A DNA stretch of 62,560 nt from Croceibacterium_A sp044506565 (GTDB lineage Bacteria; Pseudomonadota; Alphaproteobacteria; Sphingomonadales; Sphingomonadaceae). The stretch lies in NCBI GenBank assembly GCA_044506565.1, contig JBIQKN010000007.1, positions 1-62,560 of the forward strand, given 5' to 3'. This document shows, piece by piece, positions 8,569 through 15,710 of this stretch (position 1 is the first letter of the stretch; the number at the start of each line of letters is the position of its first letter). The notes below the pieces were generated by a model, which saw only the letters and a list, made by a program, of their open reading frames with translations, made no database searches and had not been told where the DNA came from. A program made the translations under genes and the position numbers.

Positions 8569-9413
8569 CCCTGGAGATGTCCGTGCCCGGACGGGCCCCG
8601 CTCGAGACCTCCGGGTTCCGCCCATTGCCGGCAGACGCGGGCGACGCGGGGCCGGTGGCTTTCGCGGGCGTGGTCCATGACCTCGGCAACCTGATCCAGA
8701 TTGCCTCGTCGGTCCTGAGCCTGGTCTCGCGCAGCCCCGAGATGCCGGCCGCCCGCCGCGACCCCATGCTCGTCAAGGCCAGCACGTCGCTCAACCATGC
8801 GGCCGCACTGGTCAGGCAGACCCTGCGTGTCGCGCGGGGCCATCCCGATGGACCTGCGCTTACCAGCCTGGCGGCCTGCCTGTTCGACATCCGCGCGCTG
8901 ATCGAAGACCTGTGGGGACCGGGGTTCCGGCTCGACATCTGGATCGAGGTGAACCTGCCCAAGGTGCGCTGCGAGCAGCTCGCGCTGCAGAACGCGATCC
9001 TCAACCTGATCTACAACGCCCGCGATGCGATGACCGACGGGGGCGTGGTCACGGTCCGCGCCTGCCGGTCGGCCGCCGGGACGCTGCGAGAGATGGTCGA
9101 AATCAGCGTTGCCGACGAGGGCGTCGGTATGTCGCCCGACACGATCGCCCGTGCCTTCGAGCCGTTCTTCACCACCAAGAGCGAAGGGATGGGCGGGGTG
9201 GGCCTGCCGATGGTCGAGCGTTTCGTGCGGGCCGCGGGAGGCGAGATAGATGTCGACAGCAAGCTCGGTGCCGGGACGAGAGTGACCCTCCGGCTGCCGG
9301 CGATCCCGGATTCCGACGAAGACCCGAGCGGATCGCACCTCCCAGGGAAGACCGACGGGCACAGCCCGGTATCTTTCACCACGCAGCCTCGAGAAAGGAG
9401 TACAGGCTCATGA
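8565..9413 (+). CDS. Histidine kinase without sensor domain (HDxxN-type H-box)
   Basis: A 282-residue kinase core. The dimerisation/phospho-acceptor segment is FAGVVHDLGNLIQIASS, with His at residue 38, of the HDxxNL class seen in hybrid-type kinases. HATPase boxes follow: LQNAILNLIYNARDAM (N box), VADEGVGMSPDTIARAFEPFFTTK (G1/F) and GMGGVGLPMVERFV (G2). The first 30 residues have no recognisable sensory domain and there are no membrane segments. ATG 8565 overlaps the upstream membrane-protein gene, and its own stop overlaps the GST gene. There is no receiver gene beside it, so it may feed into the FixJ/receiver proteins 5 kb upstream. Confidence 0.9.
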   Translation: MTLEMSVPGRAPLETSGFRPLPADAGDAGPVAFAGVVHDLGNLIQIASSVLSLVSRSPEMPAARRDPMLVKASTSLNHAAALVRQTLRVARGHPDGPALTSLAACLFDIRALIEDLWGPGFRLDIWIEVNLPKVRCEQLALQNAILNLIYNARDAMTDGGVVTVRACRSAAGTLREMVEISVADEGVGMSPDTIARAFEPFFTTKSEGMGGVGLPMVERFVRAAGGEIDVDSKLGAGTRVTLRLPAIPDSDEDPSGSHLPGKTDGHSPVSFTTQPRERSTGS

Positions 9414-10039
9414 AACTCTACTATGCGCGCGGCGCATGCAGCCTTTCCGACCGGATAGCTCTGCACGAAGCCGGCATCCCGTTTACCGCGGAGAGCGTCG
9501 ACCTTGCGACCGGCATGACCGAGACCGGCCGCAACTTCCGCGACCTCAGTCCCAAGGGATACGTCCCGCTCCTCGTGCTCGACGACGGGCGCACCGTGAC
9601 CGAAAACGTCGCCGTGCTCTCGCTGATCGCCGATCGCGCGTCGCACCTGCGTCCCCATGGCGACCTCGGGTGGATCCGCCTGCTCGAGGCCTTGTCGTTC
9701 ATCTCGAGCGAGCTGCACGTCGCTTTCAAGCCGCTCTTCCATCGCGCCGGCGAACCCGAGCAAGCGATGGCCCGCAAACGTATATCGGGCCTTCTTCAGC
9801 TCGTGGCAGGCGGGATGACGGACGACTTCCTTCTCGACCGCCATTTCACGGTCGCGGACGGTTACCTGTTCGTGATCCTGATGTGGGCGCGCAAGTTCGA
9901 CGTCGCCGTGCCGCCCAGGCTCGCCGACTACTTCCGGCGGATCGAGGCGAGGCCTCTCGTACGCCAGTCGCTGCGCGAGGAGGGGCTCCTGCGGGCAGGC
10001 GCGGACGAGCCTGGCGCCTTGCGCCCGGCGACCGCGTGA
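9410..10039 (+). CDS. Beta-class-like glutathione S-transferase
   Basis: Glutathione transferase-like protein of 209 residues. The N-terminal thioredoxin fold begins MKLYYARGACSLSDRIALHEAG, with the Cys-Ser pair at residues 10-11 as in bacterial beta-class GSTs. The glutathione-binding cis-Pro/SNAIL-like region is GYVPLLVLDDGRTVTENVAVL. The C-terminal all-helical domain includes FTVADGYLFVILMW, the usual N-capping motif. ATG 9410 overlaps the kinase stop, and the TGATG at 10037-10041 couples it to the HD-domain gene. Its role is conjugation or reduction of an electrophile or a peroxide; no substrate can be assigned. Confidence 0.92.
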   Translation: MKLYYARGACSLSDRIALHEAGIPFTAESVDLATGMTETGRNFRDLSPKGYVPLLVLDDGRTVTENVAVLSLIADRASHLRPHGDLGWIRLLEALSFISSELHVAFKPLFHRAGEPEQAMARKRISGLLQLVAGGMTDDFLLDRHFTVADGYLFVILMWARKFDVAVPPRLADYFRRIEARPLVRQSLREEGLLRAGADEPGALRPATA

Positions 10040-10686
10040 TGGCCGCGCCGCTCTCCCGGTCTCTCGCCGGCGTCGAAGTTCCGGACAGCCCGGTAGTCGC
10101 GCAGGCGATCGAGGAGGCCCGCGAGCGCTGCGCGCCTTACCTGTTCAATCACGCCATGCGCTCGTGGCTCTTTGCGGCGAGGATAGCGCAGCTCGATCGG
10201 GTGGCGCATGACGGCGAGGTGGTCGCGCTCGGCACGATCCTGCACGACGTGACGCTGAACGAGAGGTTCGCGGGTCCGCGGCGGTTCGAGGTCGAAGCGG
10301 CCGACCTGGTGCGCGGACTGGCGCTCGACTCCGGCCTGTCGCCGGATCGGGCGCGGCTCGTGTGGGACAGCGTCGCGCTCAACTCGACCCCTTCGATCGG
10401 CCTCTACAAGGAACCCGAAGTGATGCTTTGCACCGCCGGGATCTGTCTCGACGTGGTCGGGTTGCGCTTCGACGCGCTCGAGACGGGCGACGTCCAGGCC
10501 ATCGTCGGCGCGTTTCCGCGGCTGGCGATGAAGCGCCGGATGAGCGCGTGCTTCTGCCATATCGCGAGGACGCAGCCCGCGACGACCTACGACAACTTCG
10601 TTCGCGACTTCGGCGAGCGCCATGTCCCCGGCTACGCGGCACCGTCATCGGTGGACCTGGTCGAAGCCGCGCCGTTTCCCGAGTAG
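10039..10686 (+). CDS. HD-domain phosphohydrolase-fold protein (cyanamide hydratase-like)
   Basis: A 215-residue HD-superfamily protein. Metal ligands are visible as His in LFNHAMRSWLFAARIA and the HD pair in LGTILHDVTLNERFAG. This arrangement, together with the ACFCHIARTQPATTYDNFVRDFGERH tail, is close to the cyanamide hydratase/DDI2-like group rather than to cyclic-di-GMP phosphodiesterases. It is the last gene of the coupled run that starts at 8134. A GGCGGG-TTG-CCCGCC hairpin follows the stop. Substrate is unknown. Confidence 0.85.
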   Translation: MAAPLSRSLAGVEVPDSPVVAQAIEEARERCAPYLFNHAMRSWLFAARIAQLDRVAHDGEVVALGTILHDVTLNERFAGPRRFEVEAADLVRGLALDSGLSPDRARLVWDSVALNSTPSIGLYKEPEVMLCTAGICLDVVGLRFDALETGDVQAIVGAFPRLAMKRRMSACFCHIARTQPATTYDNFVRDFGERHVPGYAAPSSVDLVEAAPFPE

Positions 10687-10690
10687 CGGT

Positions 10691-10705
10691 GGCGGGTTGC
10701 CCGCC
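10691..10705 (+). terminator. Putative transcription terminator hairpin
   Basis: A perfect 6-bp stem (GGCGGG/CCCGCC) with a TTG loop begins five bases after the HD-domain gene. No T-run follows, so it may be only a weak or Rho-assisted terminator. Confidence 0.35.
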
Positions 10706-10752
10706 TGTCGGAAGCGTCCCGGCTTCGATCGAACAAACAGGAAACAAACTGC

Positions 10753-11130
10753 TTGACCCGAATCGGGCGGTGGTTCCAACCGACAAGCATGCCGAGGCGG
10801 TCCAGCGACAGATTCAAGGCCGACGACCTCGCCTTTCCGATCCGTGTGAAGGTGATCGTTCCGCCGCATGGGTTGCAGGACCTCGGACATCGCCTCGATG
10901 CCTGGCTGAAGGCGGAACTGGCGCCTTCAGCATGGTCCTGGGGCCCGGCGCGATCGCTCGGCTGCCAGGCGACGGCCTACTACTTCCGCAACCTGGATGA
11001 CGCTCAAAAGGCGCTCTCGGCCTTTCCCGAGCTGGAGCTTGCCGACAGGGTGGCGGTGGCGCGATCCGGGCCCGGGCGTGAAGCAGATGCCAGGTTCAGC
11101 GTGGGGCGGGGGCGGAGCTCGCCTGTTTGA
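10753..11130 (+). CDS. Conserved hypothetical protein
   Basis: About 113-125 residues; TTG at 10753 or ATG at 10789 (MPRRSSDRFKADD). The core FPIRVKVIVPPHGLQDLGHRLDAWL and the segment GCQATAYYFRNLDDAQKALSAFPEL have the codon pattern and amphipathic layout of a real small alpha/beta protein, and I associate such sequences with sphingomonad genomes. No function is recognised. The tail after residue 105 is low-complexity. There is no strong ribosome binding site at either start. Confidence 0.6.
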   Translation: MTRIGRWFQPTSMPRRSSDRFKADDLAFPIRVKVIVPPHGLQDLGHRLDAWLKAELAPSAWSWGPARSLGCQATAYYFRNLDDAQKALSAFPELELADRVAVARSGPGREADARFSVGRGRSSPV

Positions 11131-11208
11131 TCGCGCTTCCCCCCATTGGGTTTCTTCTTTTACCGTCGAGTAGTGCGCCGACCCACTGCAACAGAGATCG
11201 AGTTCGCG

Positions 11209-11280
11209 ATGCTGCTGCTGATCGTGGTCGTTGTGATGGGCTCGTTGGTCGTGGGGGGCGTGGTGGCGATGTTCGGCTAG
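11209..11280 (+). CDS. Possible very small single-span membrane protein
   Basis: An ATG frame of 23 residues, extendable to 35 residues from GTG 11173, made almost entirely of one membrane helix (MLLLIVVVVMGSLVVGGVVA). The hydrophobic run ends cleanly at a stop. There is no strong ribosome binding site. It could be a genuine small membrane protein or a chance valine-rich frame. Confidence 0.25.
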   Translation: MLLLIVVVVMGSLVVGGVVAMFG

Positions 11281-11342
11281 CTCTCACGTTGCGGCCCTGA
11301 ATGAGTTCAGTTTGGCGCTCTCATTGCTATAGCCCTATCTCT

Positions 11343-11867
11343 CTAGAGTGAAATTTCCGAGGCCGACCCTTCATATTCCATCTGCCAGGATGATCGAAGG
11401 AGCCCGCTGCCGCCCAAGCCGTTGTCATCCATCCAGATGAACTTCATCGTGATACCGTCGCGGTTCCAGATCGCGGTGGACTTGTTGCGCTTAAAGAGAG
11501 ACCCGCCCTGGTTCGTTTGGCCACTTGGCTGACCGTATTTCGCGGCGAGCGCGGAGAACACTTTGTCGGAACAGCGGCCGACGATCGATCCGCGGCCCTT
11601 CACTTTGACGACTTCGACGATCCCCGATCGATGGTGAATTTCCACTTCAGCTTCGCAGCCTTCGAGGACCACGATGTTCTCGATCTCAGTCTGCTCCGAT
11701 CCATGCCACTTCACCTTTTCGCCGTCCGACGGATAAAGCGCATGAACCTCGGCGACAGTCATTCCGACTCTCACCTTATCCCAAAGAACCGGGCGAGTGT
11801 CCTCACCCTGATCTTGAGCGGCTACTGTAGACGCGCAAAGCGCGCACGCGAGCATCGCGAGCCTCAT
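11343..11867 (-). CDS. Secreted protein of unknown function
   Basis: A 174-residue protein with a clear signal peptide (MRLAMLACALCASTVAA, cleavage before QDQGED). The mature part begins WDKVRVGMTVAEVHALYPS, a pattern found in SmpA/OmlA-like or BLIP-like periplasmic domains where 'vrvGMtxaEV' starts a two-repeat alpha/beta unit. Two cysteines (EGCEAE and VGRCSDK) may form a disulfide. The base composition is more AT-rich than the flanking genes. It stands alone with a purine-rich ribosome binding region. Periplasmic binding or inhibitor function is possible but not shown. Confidence 0.75.
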   Translation of the reverse strand: MRLAMLACALCASTVAAQDQGEDTRPVLWDKVRVGMTVAEVHALYPSDGEKVKWHGSEQTEIENIVVLEGCEAEVEIHHRSGIVEVVKVKGRGSIVGRCSDKVFSALAAKYGQPSGQTNQGGSLFKRNKSTAIWNRDGITMKFIWMDDNGLGGSGLLRSSWQMEYEGSASEISL

Positions 11868-12177
11868 ACCCCCTACCCCCTCTCCTATCCCTCGCCGCCA
11901 AGTTTAGAGCCAGGGATGGATTGAGCCAAGCCTCGGCGTCTTAGGCTCCCACGAGGTGTCGAATTGCGTGTGCACCGACAAGTCCGCGCCGGCAGAGCGC
12001 TGGCCTCATTTGGAAGCCTGTAGGGGTGTAATCGTCGGCGACACCGGACGGCTAACGAATTCATCCGCGACGCTGCCTTGATCGAATCGATGTTACTCTG
12101 CCGCATGATTCGAGAAACGAGTCAGAAACTTACCAGCGATCATTGCGTCGGGAGACGCAGCCACCTTTGCTGCGGAT
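11868..12177. other. Intergenic stretch of 310 bases
   Basis: No gene is supported here. It separates two minus-strand envelope genes. The frames that cross it on the plus strand are antisense to the lipoprotein gene and have no family features. The promoter of the 11343-11867 gene is presumably at its left end. Confidence 0.4.
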
Positions 12178-12762
12178 TCAAACGACCGAACAGTTGCCCG
12201 GCCGGGTCTCCTGTCTGCCATCGGCAAGGAACCAGCGCGATGCCTCGCCGGCCTCCTCGACGTTGTGGTAGCAGACATCGGTGGCGCCGGTCCTGGGATC
12301 AACCAGCACCGCCCACTGGTGATCGCCGCAATTGTGTTGCTGGCAGCCCCACGAGCCGACCTTGCCTTGATAGGTCCCGATCGGTGCCGACGGTCCGCCG
12401 GGTGACTGCATCGCGCGCCGCACTGCTGCGTCGGTGACGGTCTTGCGGATGCCGGCGGTTACCACCGGGTGATCGAGCCAGGTCACACCGTTGACGGCAT
12501 CGAAGGGAAACTTTCCGACATAGGCGGTCAGCTCATTGGCAGAGGCCGGCCCGGGAATCGCTGCTTCTGCATCGACGGGTCCGGCTGGCTCGACACTCGA
12601 TGCATCTGCCTTGGCTCCGCCAGACGCGTCGGCGTTCGCGGTGATCCCCACCGGTTCCAGTGACTGCGTCCCGCTGTCGCTCGCTACCGGATCGCCGGCG
12701 CTGCACGCTGAGAGGCCGAGAGCGAAACCGCCCAGCATGATGCGCAACCCGAATGTCTTCAT
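12178..12762 (-). CDS. Lipoprotein with Ivy-like (lysozyme inhibitor) C-terminal motif
   Basis: A 194-residue lipoprotein. The signal ends in the lipobox LSAC with Cys at residue 20. An Ala/Asp/Ser-rich linker of about 70 residues follows, then a folded domain from about residue 78 (LTAYVGKFPFDAVNG). The segment GSWGCQQHNCGDHQWAVLVDPRTG matches the layout of the inhibitory loop of Ivy proteins (Cys-x2-His-x-Cys followed by a hydrophobic strand), where the His blocks the lysozyme active site. A downstream Cys in TDVCYHN may pair with another Cys. The inference is an outer-membrane-anchored lysozyme inhibitor. A different periplasmic function is possible because overall identity cannot be measured here. 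Confidence 0.72.
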   Translation of the reverse strand: MKTFGLRIMLGGFALGLSACSAGDPVASDSGTQSLEPVGITANADASGGAKADASSVEPAGPVDAEAAIPGPASANELTAYVGKFPFDAVNGVTWLDHPVVTAGIRKTVTDAAVRRAMQSPGGPSAPIGTYQGKVGSWGCQQHNCGDHQWAVLVDPRTGATDVCYHNVEEAGEASRWFLADGRQETRPGNCSVV

Positions 12763-13238
12763 CGATCCCCCCCAATGTTCGCTACGATCCGTGGACTAAC
12801 AGACCGACGGTGCCTTCGCCAGTTTGCGGGCCTGGAGCCACGTGCCGGGACTGTCGGCAAGCCCGCAGCAAGAGGTGATCCGCGTGCCGTGGGGTAGTGA
12901 CGCTGGCGGCTCGCAGGTGGGTTTCGGCATCGCGACCGCGACATTCTTGCTGGAATCCCTGCGCCTCGAGTGCTCACCTCGAGCAGACCTGGATGTCGCG
13001 AAGGCCGTCCAGGGTCTTCGTGCCGGATTCATCCCCTCTCGTATGCCAGCCCTCCTGGCTCGGCCGCGGCGGTGCGCAACCCGCGGCCCTGCGGCCCGTG
13101 TTGCCCTGCGGGCTGCCCGCGCCGGCCTTGGACCGGGGTTTCCCTCCGGCTGCGCTTGCGGTGCTCACCGCCGCTGACGGCCGCGCCTCGTGTGGGGCTG
13201 TCGACGGGATGGTCCCGGCGACGAACAGGAGACCTCAC
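12763..13238. other. Intergenic stretch of 476 bases, likely left flank of the mobile element backbone
   Basis: No gene can be supported with confidence. A minus-strand frame ending at 12796 (MPKPTCEPP... about 44 residues) has plausible codon use but no start signal or family. The last 200 bases are very GC-rich and lead to the ssb ribosome binding site (aggaga at 13227). The change from chromosome-like genes to conjugative-element genes happens in or near this stretch. Confidence 0.4.
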
Positions 13239-13640
13239 ATGACCAACATCGTTCTTCTCGTCGGCAACCTTGGAGCCGACCCGCAGGGCCGCACCACGAG
13301 CGGCGGCACAGACGTCACCACCTTCAGCCTCGGCACCAGCCGGCCGAAGCGTGACGCCGAGGGCAAGACCTACAAGGACGAGAGCGGGTTCACCGCCAAG
13401 GACACCGAGTGGCACCGCGTGACGAGCTTCAACGGGCTCGGCCGGACGGTCGCCCAGCACGCCAGGAAAGGCATGCTGGTCTCGGTCAGGGGCCGCATCC
13501 ACAACACCCGCTGGACCGACAACGAGGGCGTCGAGCGGTTCGGCTACGAGATCATCGCCGACGACGTGCAGTTCCTCAACCGGCCGCGCCGCAGCGATGC
13601 GAGCGAGACCGAGGAACCGGTCCAGGAGGAGCTCGTCTGA
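13239..13640 (+). CDS. ssb: Single-stranded DNA-binding protein (mobile-element type)
   Basis: A 133-residue OB-fold SSB starting at ATG 13239 with aggaga upstream. Hallmarks are MTNIVLLVGNLGADP at the N-terminus, TDVTTFSLGTSRP, the tryptophan-containing DTEWHRVTSF, and the C-terminal strand segment RFGYEIIADDVQFLNR. The acidic tail ends ETEEPVQEELV and lacks the usual DDDIPF tip that recruits partner proteins in housekeeping SSBs. This and its place before a relaxase suggest an accessory SSB that protects transferred single strands. A strong terminator hairpin follows directly. Confidence 0.92.
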   Translation: MTNIVLLVGNLGADPQGRTTSGGTDVTTFSLGTSRPKRDAEGKTYKDESGFTAKDTEWHRVTSFNGLGRTVAQHARKGMLVSVRGRIHNTRWTDNEGVERFGYEIIADDVQFLNRPRRSDASETEEPVQEELV

Positions 13641-13652
13641 GCTCTTCTCCAC

Positions 13653-13684
13653 GGCCCGGCGGCCTGGTGCCGCCGGGCCCCTTT
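13653..13684 (+). terminator. Rho-independent terminator of ssb
   Basis: A perfect 11-bp stem (GGCCCGGCGGC at 13653-13663, GCCGCCGGGCC at 13669-13679) with a 5-base loop lies 13 bases after the ssb stop and is followed by CCTTT. The T-run is short but the stem is very stable. Confidence 0.75.
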
Positions 13685-13791
13685 CATGTCCGTTCCATCA
13701 AAGTCGTCGAGGGAGGAGAGGGGGAGGGCTCGTCTCGGGAGAGGCCCAGCGTGGCGGACGGCGCGGCGGCTCTCAAGGATGCGCGGTACCC

Positions 13792-13857
13792 CCGATTTGC
13801 GTTGCAAATCGGCTCCCCCACGCCCCGCTTCGCGGCGCCAAAGCTCTGGCTTTGGCG
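13792..13857. repeat. Array of palindromic hairpins between ssb and the next gene
   Basis: Two perfect hairpins lie close together. CCGATTTGC-GTT-GCAAATCGG is at 13792-13812. CGCCAAAGC-TCTG-GCTTTGGCG is at 13836-13857. Between them is a shorter CCGC-TTC-GCGG stem. Nine-base arms with 3-4 base loops are unlikely by chance. They do not have terminator T-runs. They could be a folded single-strand origin or promoter, a protein site, or a mobile palindromic repeat. Confidence 0.75.
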
Positions 13858-13930
13858 TCCCTGACAGCCGTCGCTCCGCCCGCGCCGGGAGGACCGTCTT
13901 CGATCGGGAAGACGCATTGAGGAGACGGTC

Positions 13931-14284
13931 ATGACCTATCATCGAGCGATCGGTCCGGGTGCGCGCGAGGCTCTCGCGGACGCGCTGCGGGCGGAGTTCG
14001 GGCCCGTGCTGGCGGCCCGGATCATCGAGGCCGAGGAACTCGATTTCCTGTGGGACGCGCGCGTGGTCGAGCGCTACCTGGGGCAGCATTTCGTGCAGGA
14101 CACGGTGCCCGGCGACGGCAGCGAATGCGACCTGTCGAGGCTGGCGATCGTCAGCTTCTTCGATGGTGCCTGGCGTGCGGCGGTCTGCGTCGCGGACGGC
14201 GACGGCGATGCCGTGACGCTGCTCTGGGAGCGGTCTTGCGAAAGCCGGGACGAGGCCTTGGCGGCCTTCGAACGCGCGGTCTGA
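13931..14284 (+). CDS. Conserved hypothetical protein of conjugative elements
   Basis: A 117-residue acidic protein starting at ATG 13931 with a gaggaga ribosome binding site. It begins MTYHRAIGPGAREALADALRAEFG and contains FLWDARVVERYLGQHF and LSRLAIVSFFDGAWRAAVCVADGDG. I recognise it only as a small protein that tends to sit near ssb in sphingomonad conjugative elements; no function is known to me. It has no membrane segment or signal. It ends in a classic terminator. Confidence 0.75.
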   Translation: MTYHRAIGPGAREALADALRAEFGPVLAARIIEAEELDFLWDARVVERYLGQHFVQDTVPGDGSECDLSRLAIVSFFDGAWRAAVCVADGDGDAVTLLWERSCESRDEALAAFERAV

Positions 14285-14307
14285 GCAGCGCTTCAAAGGC
14301 TCGTTTC

Positions 14308-14344
14308 GAGGGGCGGCGCGGCAATGCCCGCTCCTCTCTTTTTT
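14308..14344 (+). terminator. Rho-independent terminator
   Basis: Stem GAGGGGCGG (14308-14316) pairs with CCGCTCCTC (14328-14336), including one G-T wobble, around an 11-base loop. It is followed by TCTTTTTT. It lies 24 bases after the stop of the 13931-14284 gene and is the clearest terminator in the window. Confidence 0.82.
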
Positions 14345-14527
14345 GCTCGACTGCGGAGGATTGCGGGTGGGGGCGGGACGGCGACGGACGCCAGGGGAGG
14401 CAGAGGGAAGGGGAGGGCAAGATAAAGGGACTGTCTCGCTGCGCTCGACAAGTCTTTGTCTGCACGTCGTTTTCCGGCGAGATCTGGTAGCGTGGTCCGA
14501 GTAAGTTCGTCTCGCGGTGGCGAGGGG

Positions 14528-14866
14528 CTAGGGCGCAGCCTTGCCACGCGCCTTCCTGCCGCGCGCGACTTCCGTGGCGAGCGCGTCGAGCTTGTGGCTC
14601 CAGAACCTCCGGAAGGGATCGAGCCATTCCTCGACCTGCTCGAGCGGCCGGGCGTCGATCGAATAGAGCCGGCGCTGGGCCTCCGCCCGGACGTGCGCGA
14701 ACCCGTTGTCCCGCAGCACTCGCAAGTGCTGCGAGACGGCAGGTTGGCTTATGCCGAACTCGGCTGCGATTACCTCGACGATCGCCCCCGAGCTGCGCTC
14801 TCCATCGGCGAGCAGCTCCAGGATCCTTCGCCGCACGGGGTCACCGAGAACGTCGAACGCGTGCAT
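14528..14866 (-). CDS. ArsR-family transcriptional regulator (SRPBCC-linked type)
   Basis: A 112-residue winged-helix regulator. The N-terminal MHAFDVLGDPVRRRILELLADGERSSG and the recognition helix EFGISQPAVSQHLRVLRDNGFAHVRAEAQRRLYSID are typical of ArsR proteins of the non-metal group; no metal-binding Cys pair is present. The C-terminal EWLDPFRRFWSHKLDAL is usual for ArsR proteins paired with AHSA1/SRPBCC genes. Its ATG shares a base with the stop of the SRPBCC gene (TGATG), so it is co-translated with it. An inverted repeat upstream of the pair is a candidate autoregulatory site. Confidence 0.92.
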   Translation of the reverse strand: MHAFDVLGDPVRRRILELLADGERSSGAIVEVIAAEFGISQPAVSQHLRVLRDNGFAHVRAEAQRRLYSIDARPLEQVEEWLDPFRRFWSHKLDALATEVARGRKARGKAAP

Positions 14867-15531
14867 CAGGCTCCCGTATCAGCACTCTTGCCGGTGTAGA
14901 ACGCCGTCGTGCGCAGCGCGGCCTCGCGTGCCGCATTCTCGGGTGTGCCGAAAGCGACGTTGGCCTGGCGCCAGGCGTCGCTCGACGCCGCGACGAAAGC
15001 CTGGCCTTCGGCCGATTTCATCAGCTCCTCCTCGCGCGCCATGGGTTCGGCACCCTCGACGTGGTTGACGAGGCTGAGCAGCCCCAGGTCCCATCCGACG
15101 CCGACTGCGCCCGGCCCGAACTGTTCCCAGAAGGCGAGCCCGGCATCGTCCTCCCGGGCGATGTGTTCGAGCACGAGGCGAGTGGAGTCCTCGCCCTCGG
15201 CCTCGAGGGTGACGTCGACCCAGCTCGTGTTGCCGCCGAACTCCCAGGTCACCGCGAGCACGCGCGGCGGTTCGCAGCGCTCGATGGCGCCGCCCGCGTT
15301 GCCCTGGAGCTGGTAGGTACCGCCGAGCCTGAGGTCGCCGGAAACGGGAAGAAGCCATCGGCAAATGCGCTCAGGGTCGGTAATCGCCTGCCAAAGGTCC
15401 TCAATGTCGGTCGGATAGGATCGGGCCATGACGACGGCGCGGACCGGCTCGCCGTCCCGTTTGCGTCCCTCGACCTTGCGATCCATCGCCTCCGCCTGCC
15501 CGGCCAACCAATCTGTCATTGTTGTCTCCAT
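14866..15531 (-). CDS. SRPBCC (AHSA1-like) family protein
   Basis: A 221-residue START/Bet v1-like hydrophobic-ligand domain protein. After a 30-residue N-terminus comes ARSYPTDIEDLWQAITDPERICRWLLPVSGDLRLGGTYQLQGN, the usual AHSA1 start, then RVLAVTWEFGG and TRLVLEHIA in the beta-sheet, and a long C-terminal helix with WDLGLLSLVNHVEG. It is the first gene of a two-gene operon with an ArsR regulator. Such pairs are common in alphaproteobacteria; the ligand is unknown. It lies within the conjugative backbone, so it is probably small cargo. Confidence 0.9.
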   Translation of the reverse strand: METTMTDWLAGQAEAMDRKVEGRKRDGEPVRAVVMARSYPTDIEDLWQAITDPERICRWLLPVSGDLRLGGTYQLQGNAGGAIERCEPPRVLAVTWEFGGNTSWVDVTLEAEGEDSTRLVLEHIAREDDAGLAFWEQFGPGAVGVGWDLGLLSLVNHVEGAEPMAREEELMKSAEGQAFVAASSDAWRQANVAFGTPENAAREAALRTTAFYTGKSADTGA

Positions 15532-15542
15532 CGCTTATATAA

Positions 15543-15568
15543 GGCAGAACTTATAGAGAAATTCTGCC
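15543..15568 (-). promoter_or_regulatory. Candidate ArsR operator upstream of the SRPBCC-arsR pair
   Basis: An imperfect palindrome with 10-bp arms, GGCAGAACTT and AAATTCTGCC (9 of 10 complementary), is separated by 6 bases and ends 12 bases from the SRPBCC start. The AT-rich spacer and the tataag motifs around it look like a promoter core. The size and place fit ArsR autorepression; binding is inferred. Confidence 0.6.
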
Positions 15569-15710
15569 GGAGTCCAGCCTGTCGCGTGCCTTTCCGGTCG
15601 ATTGATCCGGGGCCCAGGCTCTGCGGACAGGTGCGCAGGGGCGTCGGAGGCGCAGTTTCGGATTGCCGCGACCCCGCCATGCTTCTGCCCTGAACTGGCC
15701 GGGGAATGGC

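Noticed and set aside
12796..13032. Small minus-strand protein (about 44-78 residues, ending KLAKAPSVC)
   Set aside because: Codon use is acceptable but there is no ribosome binding site, signal or recognisable family, so it was not annotated.
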